Below, one piece after another: positions 38,372 to 46,098 of a DNA stretch of 64,000 bases; the stretch's first letter is position 1; every line of letters begins with the position of its first letter. The stretch comes from Silanimonas sp. (GTDB lineage Bacteria > Pseudomonadota > Gammaproteobacteria > Xanthomonadales > Xanthomonadaceae), in contig NZ_JAPZQK010000003.1 in assembly GCF_027530345.1 (NCBI RefSeq), positions 62,001-126,000 of the forward strand. The letters run 5' to 3'. The notes under the pieces were generated by a model. That model did no database searches and was not told the DNA's origin. It saw nothing but the letters and a program-made list of their open reading frames with translations. Position numbers and translations under genes: made by a program.

Positions 38372-39264
38372 GCATCCCGGCGCCGCCGCGCCGTCGCTTC
38401 AGCAAGATGCACGGCGCGGGCAATGATTTCGTCGTGCTCGACCTGCGCGACGGTGCGCCGCCGCCCACGCCGGCCGAGGCCGCGCGCATGGCCGACCGCC
38501 ATCGCGGCATCGGCTTCGACCAACTGCTCACCATCGAACCACCGGCGACGCCGGGCGCCGTCGCCGATTACCGCATCTGGAATGCCGACGGCAGCGCCGC
38601 CGGTCAGTGTGGCAATGGCGCGCGCTGCGTCGCCGCCTGGCTGCGGCGCAACGGCACCGCCCGCGCAGCGCGCTTCGCGATGGGCAGCCCGGCCGGGCGT
38701 ATCGAAGCGGACGCGCTCGACGACGGCAGCTTCCGGCTGGCGATGTCAGTGCCGGTGTTCGCACCGGCGCGCATCCCACTGGTCGCGCCCGCGGAAGCCG
38801 CGCGCTACGTCGCCGATGGCCCCTTCGGGGTGCTGGCCTTCGGCGCGGCCTCGATGGGCAATCCGCATGCCCTGATCGAAGTGGCCGCCAGCGCCTCCGC
38901 TCCGCCCGGCAGTGCCCTGGCCGCCGTCGATGCCGCGGGCATCGGGGCCTGGCTGCAACGCAGCGGCCGCTTCCCCGACAGCGTCAACGTCGGTTTCGCG
39001 GAAGTGCTCGCTCCCGACCACATCGCGCTGCGCGTCTTCGAGCGCGGCGTGGGCGAGACGTTGGCCTGCGGCAGCGGCGCCTGCGCCGCCGTCGCCATCC
39101 TCGTGCGGCAGGGCCGCGTCGACCGCGCGGTGCGCGTCGATCTGCCCGGCGGCACCCTGCACATCGACTGGCCGTCCGACGATGCGCCGGTGTCCATGCG
39201 CGGCCCGGCCGCGTTCGTTTTCGAAGGGGAGTGGTGGGATGAAGGAACCGATGCCCATGGCTGA
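38368..39264 (+). CDS. dapF: Diaminopimelate epimerase
   Basis: A 298-residue PLP-independent epimerase interconverting LL- and meso-diaminopimelate for peptidoglycan and lysine. The two catalytic cysteines are C81 (GQCGNGARC) and C234 (LACGSGACAA). N-terminal MHGAGNDFVVLDL and GMGNPH-like SMGNPHAL are intact. Length is slightly over the usual 274-280. It lies in lptM-dapF-DUF484-xerC. Confidence 0.97.
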   Translation: MSIPAPPRRRFSKMHGAGNDFVVLDLRDGAPPPTPAEAARMADRHRGIGFDQLLTIEPPATPGAVADYRIWNADGSAAGQCGNGARCVAAWLRRNGTARAARFAMGSPAGRIEADALDDGSFRLAMSVPVFAPARIPLVAPAEAARYVADGPFGVLAFGAASMGNPHALIEVAASASAPPGSALAAVDAAGIGAWLQRSGRFPDSVNVGFAEVLAPDHIALRVFERGVGETLACGSGACAAVAILVRQGRVDRAVRVDLPGGTLHIDWPSDDAPVSMRGPAAFVFEGEWWDEGTDAHG

Positions 39265-39937
39265 GGAACGCAACGCACGCAGCGAGGCCCACGAGGTGGC
39301 GCAGTGGCTGCGCCGCCATCCGCGCTTCCTCGAGCACTTCCCGGACCTCGCGGTCACGCTCGTCGTGCCCAAGGACGGCGGCGCCAGCGCCTCGCTGGCC
39401 GGCTACCAGCTGGAAGTGCTGCGCGAGAAGAATCGCGAGCTCACGCGGCGCCTGCATGAACTGTCCGGCAACGCACAGGACAACGAGCGTCTCGCCGTCC
39501 GCACGCACCAGCTCACGCTGGCCCTGATGCGCGCCGGCAGCGCCGCCGACACGCTGCGCGCGATGGTGGCGTGCTTGAGCGAGGATTTCGCCGGGGATGC
39601 CGTGCGCATCACCTTGCTGGCGCCGGTGATGGGCCTCGAGGAAGCGTCGTGGTGCCAGGCGGTGCCGGCTTCGGATCCCCGCATGGAGGCCTTCCGCGAG
39701 GCGATGGCCAGCGGCGAGCCGCTCTGTGGCCGCTTGCCGCCGGATCGCCATGCCCTGCTGTTCGGCGATGCCGCGGATCGCGTGGCGTCCTGTGCCGTGC
39801 TGCCGGTGGCCGGCGTCGGCCTGGTGGCGGTGGGCAGCGTCGACCCGAACCGCTTCTTTCCCGGCATGGGCACGCTGTTCCTGCGGATGATGGCCGAGGC
39901 CTTGGCCACCGCGATAGGGCGTCCTTCGCCGCGATGA
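39239..39937 (+). CDS. DUF484 family protein (YigA-like, GAF-type fold)
   Basis: A cytoplasmic protein of about 232 residues. An N-terminal part HEVAQWLRRHPRFLEHFPDL is typical of DUF484, a coiled-coil stretch (YQLEVLREKNRELTRRLHEL) follows, and the C-terminal domain is GAF-like (CAVLPVAGVGLVAVGSVDPNRFFPGMGT). Function is unknown, though it is encoded between dapF and xerC in many proteobacteria. The start is uncertain: ATGs at 39239, 39251 and 39257 are in frame; I chose the first because AGGGGAG lies upstream. It overlaps dapF by 26 bases. Confidence 0.88.
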   Translation: MKEPMPMAEERNARSEAHEVAQWLRRHPRFLEHFPDLAVTLVVPKDGGASASLAGYQLEVLREKNRELTRRLHELSGNAQDNERLAVRTHQLTLALMRAGSAADTLRAMVACLSEDFAGDAVRITLLAPVMGLEEASWCQAVPASDPRMEAFREAMASGEPLCGRLPPDRHALLFGDAADRVASCAVLPVAGVGLVAVGSVDPNRFFPGMGTLFLRMMAEALATAIGRPSPR

Positions 39938-40893
39938 ACCGGCCGGCGGACGACGGGCGCGAGGCCGGAGAGCAAGTCCTCGACGCCGCGCTTGCGCGTT
40001 TCCTCGACCACCTCGCCGTGGAGAAGCAGGCTTCGCCGCACACGCTCGACGCGTATCGTCGCGACCTCGCTGCGCTGCGAACGTGGGCCGGCACGCAGGG
40101 CTTCGCCGGATGGGGCGGGATCGACGGCCTCGCGCTGCGCGCCTTCGTCGCCGACGAGCACGCCCGCGGGCTGTCGCCACCAAGCGTGCAGCGGCGGCTT
40201 TCGGCGTGCCGCGCCATGTTCCGCTGGCTGTTGAAGCACGGCGAGATCGCCGCCGATCCGAGTGCCGGGCTTCGCGGGCCGAAGGCGCCCCGCAAGCTGC
40301 CGCAGGTCCTCGACGCCGATGAGATGGGCCAGCTCGTCGAAGTGCCGGACGACGCGCCGCTCGGCCTGCGCGACCGCGCGATGATGGAGTTGTTCTATTC
40401 CTCGGGCCTGCGCGTTTCCGAGCTCTGCGCGCTGCGCTGGGGCGATCTCGACCTCGCCGGCGGCGAAGTGCGCGTGCTCGGCAAGGGCCGCAAGACGCGC
40501 ATCGTTCCGGTGGGCCGCCATGCGCGCGAAGCCTTGGCGGCGTGGGCGGCGAGCGAGGCCGCCTCCGCGTCGAGCGCGTCGTCCGGCGTGGCGTCACCCG
40601 GTGCCCGGCCGGTCTTCCCCGGCCGCGACGGCGGACCGATCACGCCACGCGCGGTGCAGAAGCGCGTTCGCGAGCTGGCCATGCGCCAAGGCGTGTGGAA
40701 GCGCGTGCATCCGCATCTGTTGCGGCACAGCTTCGCCAGCCACGTGCTGGAAAGCTCCGGCGATCTGCGCGGCGTGCAGGAGCTGTTGGGTCACGCCAAC
40801 ATCGCGACCACCCAGATCTACACCCACCTCGATTTCCAGCACCTCGCCAAGGTCTACGACGGCGCGCACCCGCGAGCGAAACGGAAACCCTGA
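39934..40893 (+). CDS. xerC: Tyrosine recombinase XerC
   Basis: A 319-residue site-specific recombinase resolving chromosome dimers at dif with XerD. The N-terminal SAM-like core-binding domain (FLDHLAVEKQASPHTLDAYRRDL) is followed by the catalytic domain with R160 (SGLRVSEL), a lysine in GKGRKTR, HLLRH, LGHANI and nucleophile Y296 (TTQIYTH). An alanine/serine-rich insertion near residues 207-222 is unusual. Its start overlaps the DUF484 stop by four bases. Confidence 0.93.
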   Translation: MNRPADDGREAGEQVLDAALARFLDHLAVEKQASPHTLDAYRRDLAALRTWAGTQGFAGWGGIDGLALRAFVADEHARGLSPPSVQRRLSACRAMFRWLLKHGEIAADPSAGLRGPKAPRKLPQVLDADEMGQLVEVPDDAPLGLRDRAMMELFYSSGLRVSELCALRWGDLDLAGGEVRVLGKGRKTRIVPVGRHAREALAAWAASEAASASSASSGVASPGARPVFPGRDGGPITPRAVQKRVRELAMRQGVWKRVHPHLLRHSFASHVLESSGDLRGVQELLGHANIATTQIYTHLDFQHLAKVYDGAHPRAKRKP

Positions 40894-40900
40894 AACGACG

Positions 40901-40928
40901 AAGGCCCGGGTTGCCCCGGGCCTTCCTG
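40901..40928. terminator. Bidirectional hairpin terminator after xerC
   Basis: Perfect 10-bp stem AAGGCCCGGG (40901-40910) with CCCGGGCCTT (40915-40924) around a TTGC loop, 7 bases after the xerC stop and before the convergent DUF3313 gene. U tracts are short on both sides. Confidence 0.7.
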
Positions 40929-40942
40929 TGCATCGCGGCGCG

Positions 40943-41521
40943 TCAGCGCGAGGCCGTTTCCGGCTGCGCCACCCACGACGGCAGCTGGCGCGACCACAGC
41001 GAGAACGCACGGTCGGCGTCCTGCCAGACGCCGATGCGCGGCGTACCGTCACTGAAGCTGCCGACGTAGCGGTCCTTGAGCACGGCGATGTCGCTGCCGT
41101 CGCGCGAGAGGCGCATATCGACGGCGGCGCCGCCGGCGTACACCGACTCGAAGCCCAGGCCAGGCTCGCGATGGTAGTCGGCCATCGTCGGGCGGCTGGC
41201 TTCAAGGCGCGTCAGCGTGGCTTCGATGACGAGGACGCCCGGGCCGGGCGCATCCACCACGGTGAAGTCCTTGGCGAACGCGCGGCGCAGCGCGGCAGTG
41301 AGGTCGGCCGCTTTCGTTTCCGCGTCGCGCGCGGTCACCGGGCGCGGCTCGTCGCCGCGGGTGCCGACGCGGCGCGCAGCAGTCGGCAGCTCGAGGGTGA
41401 CCGGCGCGATGTGGACGCTCTGCACGTTCGACAGCGCGGCGGGCTGCATCACCTGGGCCTGGTCGAAAGCCAAGGCGGGCATGGCGACGAGGGCGAGGGC
41501 GAGGAGAGGGGGCTTGCGCAT
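40943..41521 (-). CDS. Exported DUF3313-like protein
   Basis: A 192-residue protein with a signal peptide (MRKPPLLALALVAMPALA) but no lipobox. The body resembles DUF3313 proteins: an early SVHIAPVTLEL strand, a helical ADLTAALRRAFAKDF, then PGPGVLVIEATLTRL and a late repeated-strand part GGAAVDMRLSRDGSDIAVLKDRYVG. Members are often outer-membrane lipoproteins of unknown role. Alternatives include other small periplasmic families. Confidence 0.65.
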   Translation of the reverse strand: MRKPPLLALALVAMPALAFDQAQVMQPAALSNVQSVHIAPVTLELPTAARRVGTRGDEPRPVTARDAETKAADLTAALRRAFAKDFTVVDAPGPGVLVIEATLTRLEASRPTMADYHREPGLGFESVYAGGAAVDMRLSRDGSDIAVLKDRYVGSFSDGTPRIGVWQDADRAFSLWSRQLPSWVAQPETASR

Positions 41522-41667
41522 GGCATGTCTCCATCAGTGGACCCCCCGAGCATAGTCCTCCCCCGCCTTCACCGGCCTGAGCGTGGGCCGAATGTTCAGC
41601 GGGCGCTGAAGTGCCTGAACCCCGCCAACCCGCGACGGCGACCCGCCAGGTCTGTTGAAATCGCGGC

Positions 41668-42027
41668 ATGACGCCCCGTCCGACCGCCATCACCCTGCAC
41701 CGCGCCTCGCGCGCCCTCGAGGTCGCCTTCGACGACGGCGCCATCGTCCGCCTCCCGGCCGAGTACCTGCGGGTGGAATCGCCCAGCGCCGAGGTGCAGG
41801 GGCATGCCCCGGAACAGAAGATCCTCGTCGCCGGCAAGCGCGAGGTCGGCATCGAGGCTGTGGAGCCTGTGGGCCATTACGCCGTGGCGCTGCGCTTCAC
41901 CGACGGCCACTCGACGGGCCTCTACACCTGGGCCTACCTGCACCAGCTCGACCGGGAGCACGCGACGCGCTGGGCCGCCTACGAGGCCGCGCTCGTGGCG
42001 GCCGGTTTGTCGCGCGACGCCGGTTGA
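41668..42027 (+). CDS. DUF971 (gamma-butyrobetaine hydroxylase N-terminal-like) protein
   Basis: A 119-residue stand-alone DUF971 domain with the motif LPAEYLRVESPSAEVQGH, the central VEPVGHYAVALRFTDGHSTGLYTW and the final YLHQLDRE. The fold is the zinc-binding N-terminal domain of gamma-butyrobetaine hydroxylases; stand-alone forms occur near ubiquinone genes, and ubiE lies 1.6 kb downstream. Function unknown. A TGAAAT box lies 6 bases before the ATG. Confidence 0.88.
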   Translation: MTPRPTAITLHRASRALEVAFDDGAIVRLPAEYLRVESPSAEVQGHAPEQKILVAGKREVGIEAVEPVGHYAVALRFTDGHSTGLYTWAYLHQLDREHATRWAAYEAALVAAGLSRDAG

Positions 42028-42041
42028 AGTCCGGAAACGCG

Positions 42042-42063
42042 ACGCGCCCCTTGCGGGGCGCGT
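42042..42063. terminator. Hairpin terminator between DUF971 and the protease gene
   Basis: Perfect 9-bp stem ACGCGCCCC (42042-42050) with GGGGCGCGT (42055-42063), loop TTGC. It separates two convergent genes and could serve both. No U tract. Confidence 0.6.
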
Positions 42064-42084
42064 GCGGTCATCCGACAGCGGCGA

Positions 42085-43488
42085 TCAGTTGCCGAGCAGG
42101 GTGCGGAAGTTGGCGTACACGTCGCTGAAGCGCGAGTAGTAGTCCGGATCACGCGGTGCGCTGCAGAAAGAGAGGCCGCCGTAAAGGCCGCCGCGCAGCT
42201 GGTACTGGCCGCTCGAGGTGACGGTGTAGAGGGCCGAGCCCGACGAACCGCCCTCGGTGACGCCCGAGCTCCACACCACGCGGTAGAACGGGCCCTTGCC
42301 GTCGATGCGGCCCGACAGCGAATTGACGCTGCCGCGCGAGGTCTTCTTCACGTCGCCCGAGGGGTGGTGGACGCCCCAGATCGCGGTGCCGGTGCTGGCG
42401 ATGGCGGCCGAACTCCAGCCGGCGTAGGTCGCGCCGCTCGGCGGGGCGGTCTTCAGCTCGAGGAGCAGGGTGTCGCGGCTGTTGTTGTTGTGGCGCAGCG
42501 TGGCGCCGCCGGTCAGGGTGCGGGCACGCGTCGCGACGGTGGTGCCGCCGCAGCTCGCGGCTTCATAGAACCAGTAGGTCTGCAGCGTGTTGGCCACCGT
42601 CTGCGTGCTGATGCAGTGGTTGGCCGACCAGAACAGATGGCGACGCGGCGAGTTGCTGTTGTTCAGCAGGGTGCCCGTGCACAGGTACGACGAGCCGCCC
42701 TGCGTGAACACCATGCGGGCCACGGCGTCGACCGCCGTCTGGTAGCCCGAAGGCGCGTTGGTGACGCAGCGCGAATCGATCTGGCAGCTGTCGCTTTCGC
42801 CGATCTTGGCGGTCACCGCTTGCAACATGTCGGGTGCGGCCGGGTCGATGTCGAAGTGCGAGAGCTGCACCGGGCGAAGGCGCAGGCCGCGGACGGCGGC
42901 GAGCGGGCCGCTCACTTCCACCGTCATCGTCTCGCTGCCCACCACCGGCGACCAGAACAGGCCGTCCAGCGCGATGTCCTTGCCGGCCACCGTGAAGGCG
43001 CCGTCGGCATCGCCGAAGCGGAAGCTGAGCTGGTCGACGAGGCCGCGCAGACCGGCGTCGGCATCGCTACCGAGGCGGCTGCCGGCGCGCTCCAGCGCGA
43101 AGCCGGCGCGCAGGGCCTTGGCGTCGGCCGAGCCGAGCTGGAAGCGCAGGATGCCGCTGCGGCCGGAGCGCACCAGGGCGCCGCGGCTGCTGTCGGCGAC
43201 GTCCTCACCGAGCTCGCGGACGAAGCCGATCTCCATCGGCTGGCCGTTGAGACGCTGTTCGACGCGCCGCTTGGCGACAGCGTCGTTTTCCAGCGCGTCG
43301 GGCGCGGCCAGCATCGCCAGGGCGGGCGCGGCCCCGTTCGACAGGAAGGACGCCCGGCCCTGGGCGCCGGCGTTGTCGGTGCCGACGGCGGTGGCGGCGG
43401 CCATCTGCACTTCGGCGGGTGCGGCGGCGAAAGTCGGCGAGGCGAGGGCGGAGGCAAGAGCGAGGACAAGCAGATGCTGCGAGCGCAT
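42085..43488 (-). CDS. Secreted S1-type serine protease (lysyl endopeptidase-like)
   Basis: A 467-residue exported protease. A signal peptide (MRSQHLLVLALASALASPTFA) and a propeptide of roughly 200 residues precede a chymotrypsin-fold domain. Catalytic histidine is in FWSANHCIS, aspartate in NNSRDTLLLEL and serine in EGGSSGSALY. Cysteines (SCQIDSRC, YLCTGTLL, SANHC, ASCGGT, SFCSAP) suggest disulfides as in lysyl endopeptidases of Lysobacter and Achromobacter. Cleavage specificity is not certain. The ATG at 43488 gives the signal peptide. Confidence 0.88.
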   Translation of the reverse strand: MRSQHLLVLALASALASPTFAAAPAEVQMAAATAVGTDNAGAQGRASFLSNGAAPALAMLAAPDALENDAVAKRRVEQRLNGQPMEIGFVRELGEDVADSSRGALVRSGRSGILRFQLGSADAKALRAGFALERAGSRLGSDADAGLRGLVDQLSFRFGDADGAFTVAGKDIALDGLFWSPVVGSETMTVEVSGPLAAVRGLRLRPVQLSHFDIDPAAPDMLQAVTAKIGESDSCQIDSRCVTNAPSGYQTAVDAVARMVFTQGGSSYLCTGTLLNNSNSPRRHLFWSANHCISTQTVANTLQTYWFYEAASCGGTTVATRARTLTGGATLRHNNNSRDTLLLELKTAPPSGATYAGWSSAAIASTGTAIWGVHHPSGDVKKTSRGSVNSLSGRIDGKGPFYRVVWSSGVTEGGSSGSALYTVTSSGQYQLRGGLYGGLSFCSAPRDPDYYSRFSDVYANFRTLLGN

Positions 43489-43648
43489 GGTGTTCCCCTG
43501 GTCGTTGGATGGTTGGAAGGTCTGGCGGCCCGCCGCGCGACGAGCGTCGCTGCGGCTCCCCTGGGAGCGCCAGAGGGCCGTGATAGCACCAACCGCGGCG
43601 GCGAAGTCCAAGAAAAGACAAGAAATGCCGCCCCGCGCCCGGCGGTGG

Positions 43649-43661
43649 GATAATCCCGGCC
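43649..43661 (+). promoter_or_regulatory. Candidate ubiE promoter giving a leaderless mRNA
   Basis: GATAAT (43649-43654) is 7 bases before the ubiE ATG. If it is the -10, the transcript would start at the start codon. No clear -35. Confidence 0.4.
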
Positions 43662-44423
43662 ATGAGCAGCGAAACCCGCCCCGAGGGCACGACCCATTTC
43701 GGCTTCCGCGACGTGCCCACCACCGAGAAAGCCGGCCTGGTGCGCGAGGTGTTCTCGTCGGTGGCTGGCAAGTACGACCTGATGAACGACCTGATGAGTC
43801 TTGGCGTGCATCGGGTCTGGAAGCGCTACTTCGTGGCCACCTCCGGTGTGTCGAAGGGCGACCGCGTGCTCGATCTCGCCGGCGGCACCGGCGACATCGC
43901 CGCCCTGCTGCACGAGCGCGTCGGCGAGTCGGGCGAAGTCGTCGTCGGCGACATCAACGCGGCGATGCTCGGCGTCGGCCGCGACCGCATGACCGACCGT
44001 GGCCTCGTTCGCGGCCTGCGCTGGGTGCAGTTGAACGCCGAGGCCTTGCCCTTCCCGGACGCCAGCTTCGACCTCGTCACCATCGCCTTCGGCCTGCGCA
44101 ACGTCACCGACAAGGCTAAGGCGCTGCGCGAGATGCACCGCGTGCTGAAGCTCGGCGGTCGCGCGCTGGTGCTGGAGTTCTCGGAAGTGAAGCCGGAGTG
44201 GTTCAAGCCGGTCTACGACTTCCACAGCTTCAAGGTGTTGCCGCGTCTGGGCCAGCTGTTCGCCAACGATTCGGCCAGCTACCAGTACCTCGCCGAGAGC
44301 ATCCGCAAGCACCCGCCGCAGGATGAACTCAAGGCGATGATGGCCGAGGCCGGCTTCGAGCGCTGCGACTACCGCAACCTCAGCGCCGGCATCTGCGCGA
44401 TCCATTCCGGCTATCGCGTCTGA
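43662..44423 (+). CDS. ubiE: Ubiquinone/menaquinone C-methyltransferase UbiE
   Basis: A 253-residue SAM-dependent methyltransferase acting on demethoxyubiquinol/demethylmenaquinol. It has the UbiE signatures [17 protein letters not shown] (residues 41-57), the SAM motif [11 protein letters not shown] and the [13 protein letters not shown] and FGLRNVTDK segments. Length equals E. coli UbiE (251). Its stop lies in a perfect hairpin shared with the convergent ATPase gene. Confidence 0.97.
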   Translation: MSSETRPEGTTHFGFRDVPTTEKAGLVREVFSSVAGKYDLMNDLMSLGVHRVWKRYFVATSGVSKGDRVLDLAGGTGDIAALLHERVGESGEVVVGDINAAMLGVGRDRMTDRGLVRGLRWVQLNAEALPFPDASFDLVTIAFGLRNVTDKAKALREMHRVLKLGGRALVLEFSEVKPEWFKPVYDFHSFKVLPRLGQLFANDSASYQYLAESIRKHPPQDELKAMMAEAGFERCDYRNLSAGICAIHSGYRV

Positions 44424-44437
44424 GGCCTCGGCCTCAG
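44420..44437. terminator. Hairpin covering two convergent stop codons
   Basis: CTGAGGCC (44420-44427) and GGCCTCAG (44430-44437) form a perfect 8-bp inverted repeat with a 2-base loop that contains the stops of ubiE and the opposite ATPase gene. No U tract, so a terminator role is tentative. Confidence 0.35.
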
Positions 44438-46023
44438 TCGGTACGCGCGCGGAAGGCCTCCTCGAGCGAGATCTCGCCGCGCATCGCCATTGCCGCAGCC
44501 GTCGTGGTGAGCGGCACCATGCCCTCGGCGACGGCCGTCGCATGGATGCGGTCGGCCTCGGCACCGGCGTGGATCAGCGGCAGGATGCCCGGTGACGTGA
44601 CCATCAGTTCGTAGGCGGCGGCGCGTCCGCGCACGCCCAGGCTTTCGCACTGCGCGCAGCCGCGGCCTTTCCACACCGTGGCGTCGGCGGGCACGCCCAA
44701 CAGCCCGGCGATGCGCGGGTCCGGCGTGGTGGCTTCGCGGCAGGCCGGGCAGATCTTGCGCACCAGGCGCTGCGACATCGCGCCGAGCAGGCTCGCCCGC
44801 AGCAGGTAGGGCTCGACGCCGAGGTCGAGCAGGCGCGTCACGGCGGTCGCGGCGGTGTTGGTGTGCAGCGTGCTCAGCACGAGGTGGCCGGTGAGCGCGC
44901 TTTCGATCGCGATCTCGGCGGTTTCGCGGTCGCGGATCTCGCCCACCATGATCACGTCGGGATCGTGGCGCAGGAAGTTGCGCATGGCGGTGGCGAAGGT
45001 GAAGCCCGCCGGCCGGTTCACCTGCATCTGCTGGATGCCATCGATGCGGTACTCGACCGGCTCTTCGATGGTGAGGATGTTGATGCGCTGCTTCGCCAGC
45101 GCTTGCAGCACTGCGTACAGCGTGGTGGTCTTGCCGCAGCCGGTCGGCCCGCAGACGAGGAACAGGCCGTGGTCGCGGGTGACCAGGTCGTCGATGCGCT
45201 CGCGGTCGCGCGCGCTCAGGCCGATCTGTCCGAGGTCGCGGAGGCCCTGCGAGGTATCGAGCAGGCGGATGGCCACGCTCTCGCCGTGGATGCTCGGCAG
45301 TACCGAGATGCGCAGGTCGATGGCGCGGCCGTCGGGCAGGGTGAAGGCGGTTCGGCCGTCCTGCGCCGTGCGGTGCTCGGCGAGGTTCATGCGGCCGATC
45401 ACCTTGATGCGCGAGACCAGCGCCGGGAGCAGCGCGGGCAGGAAGCGGCGCACGGGCACCAGCTCGTCGTCGATGCGGTAGAGCAACTCGGCGTGGTGTT
45501 CGCCCGGGCGCAGGTGCACGTCGGAGGCGCGGCGGGCGATGGCGTCGGCCAGTGCCTCGTTGATCAGCCGGATGATCGGTGCCTGGCCGGCGATGCGCTC
45601 CATTTCCATGGGCGAGCCAGGCTCGTTGCGCGAGTCGCCGGCGTCGAGGCCGAGGTCGCGGGCGATCTGCACGTCGTCCTGGCGGTCGTAGTGATCGGCG
45701 AGCGCCACCGTCAACTGATGCGGGTCGGCGGCGAAGGGGATGACCGTGCAGTCGGTCAGGAAGCCCATGGACTGCCGGGATTCCGCGTCATCGGGGTGTG
45801 CCATCGCGACGGCGAGCAGATGGCCATGCCGGCGCAGCGGCAGGCCGTGAAGGCGCCGCGCGGCGCGTCCGGGGATCTGGGCCAGGGCCTTCGGGTCCGG
45901 CGCGATGCGACGGAGGTCGACGGTGGGGGTGTGGCCGTGGCCGAGGCGCGGGTCGAGCCCGCTCGCGAGGCGGGCCAGGTAGTCGTCGAGGCGGGCGGGG
46001 TCGTCGAGATCGAAAAGGTCCAT
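44434..46023 (-). CDS. GspE/PulE/PilB-type secretion or pilus ATPase
   Basis: A 529-residue hexameric ATPase of the type II secretion/type IV pilus class. An N-terminal GspE-type domain is followed by the catalytic domain with Walker A GPTGCGKTT, aspartate box LTIEEPVEYR, Walker B VIMVGEIRDRETAEIA and His box TGHLVLSTLHTN. A tetracysteine zinc motif (CPAC...CAQC) follows. No other gsp or pil genes flank it, so its machine is unknown; MshE/GspE-like is my best guess. I chose the second start (MDLFDLDD), which has GGGAA upstream; an ATG 12 bases earlier is possible. Confidence 0.85.
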   Translation of the reverse strand: MDLFDLDDPARLDDYLARLASGLDPRLGHGHTPTVDLRRIAPDPKALAQIPGRAARRLHGLPLRRHGHLLAVAMAHPDDAESRQSMGFLTDCTVIPFAADPHQLTVALADHYDRQDDVQIARDLGLDAGDSRNEPGSPMEMERIAGQAPIIRLINEALADAIARRASDVHLRPGEHHAELLYRIDDELVPVRRFLPALLPALVSRIKVIGRMNLAEHRTAQDGRTAFTLPDGRAIDLRISVLPSIHGESVAIRLLDTSQGLRDLGQIGLSARDRERIDDLVTRDHGLFLVCGPTGCGKTTTLYAVLQALAKQRINILTIEEPVEYRIDGIQQMQVNRPAGFTFATAMRNFLRHDPDVIMVGEIRDRETAEIAIESALTGHLVLSTLHTNTAATAVTRLLDLGVEPYLLRASLLGAMSQRLVRKICPACREATTPDPRIAGLLGVPADATVWKGRGCAQCESLGVRGRAAAYELMVTSPGILPLIHAGAEADRIHATAVAEGMVPLTTTAAAMAMRGEISLEEAFRARTD

Positions 46024-46058
46024 GCTTCCCAGCATGGGGGGCAGGCGGCTGCCGCGCT

Positions 46059-46072
46059 TTGAGTAAACTCAA
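46059..46072. promoter_or_regulatory. Palindrome in the divergent ATPase/M1 peptidase promoter region
   Basis: TTGAGT-AA-ACTCAA is a perfect inverted repeat. A -10-like TAAACT (46064-46069) overlaps it on the plus strand and TTTACT on the minus strand. It may be an operator; no regulator is identified. Confidence 0.35.
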
Positions 46073-46098
46073 GCCGTCCCCTGAACGGCCCAGCCTGC

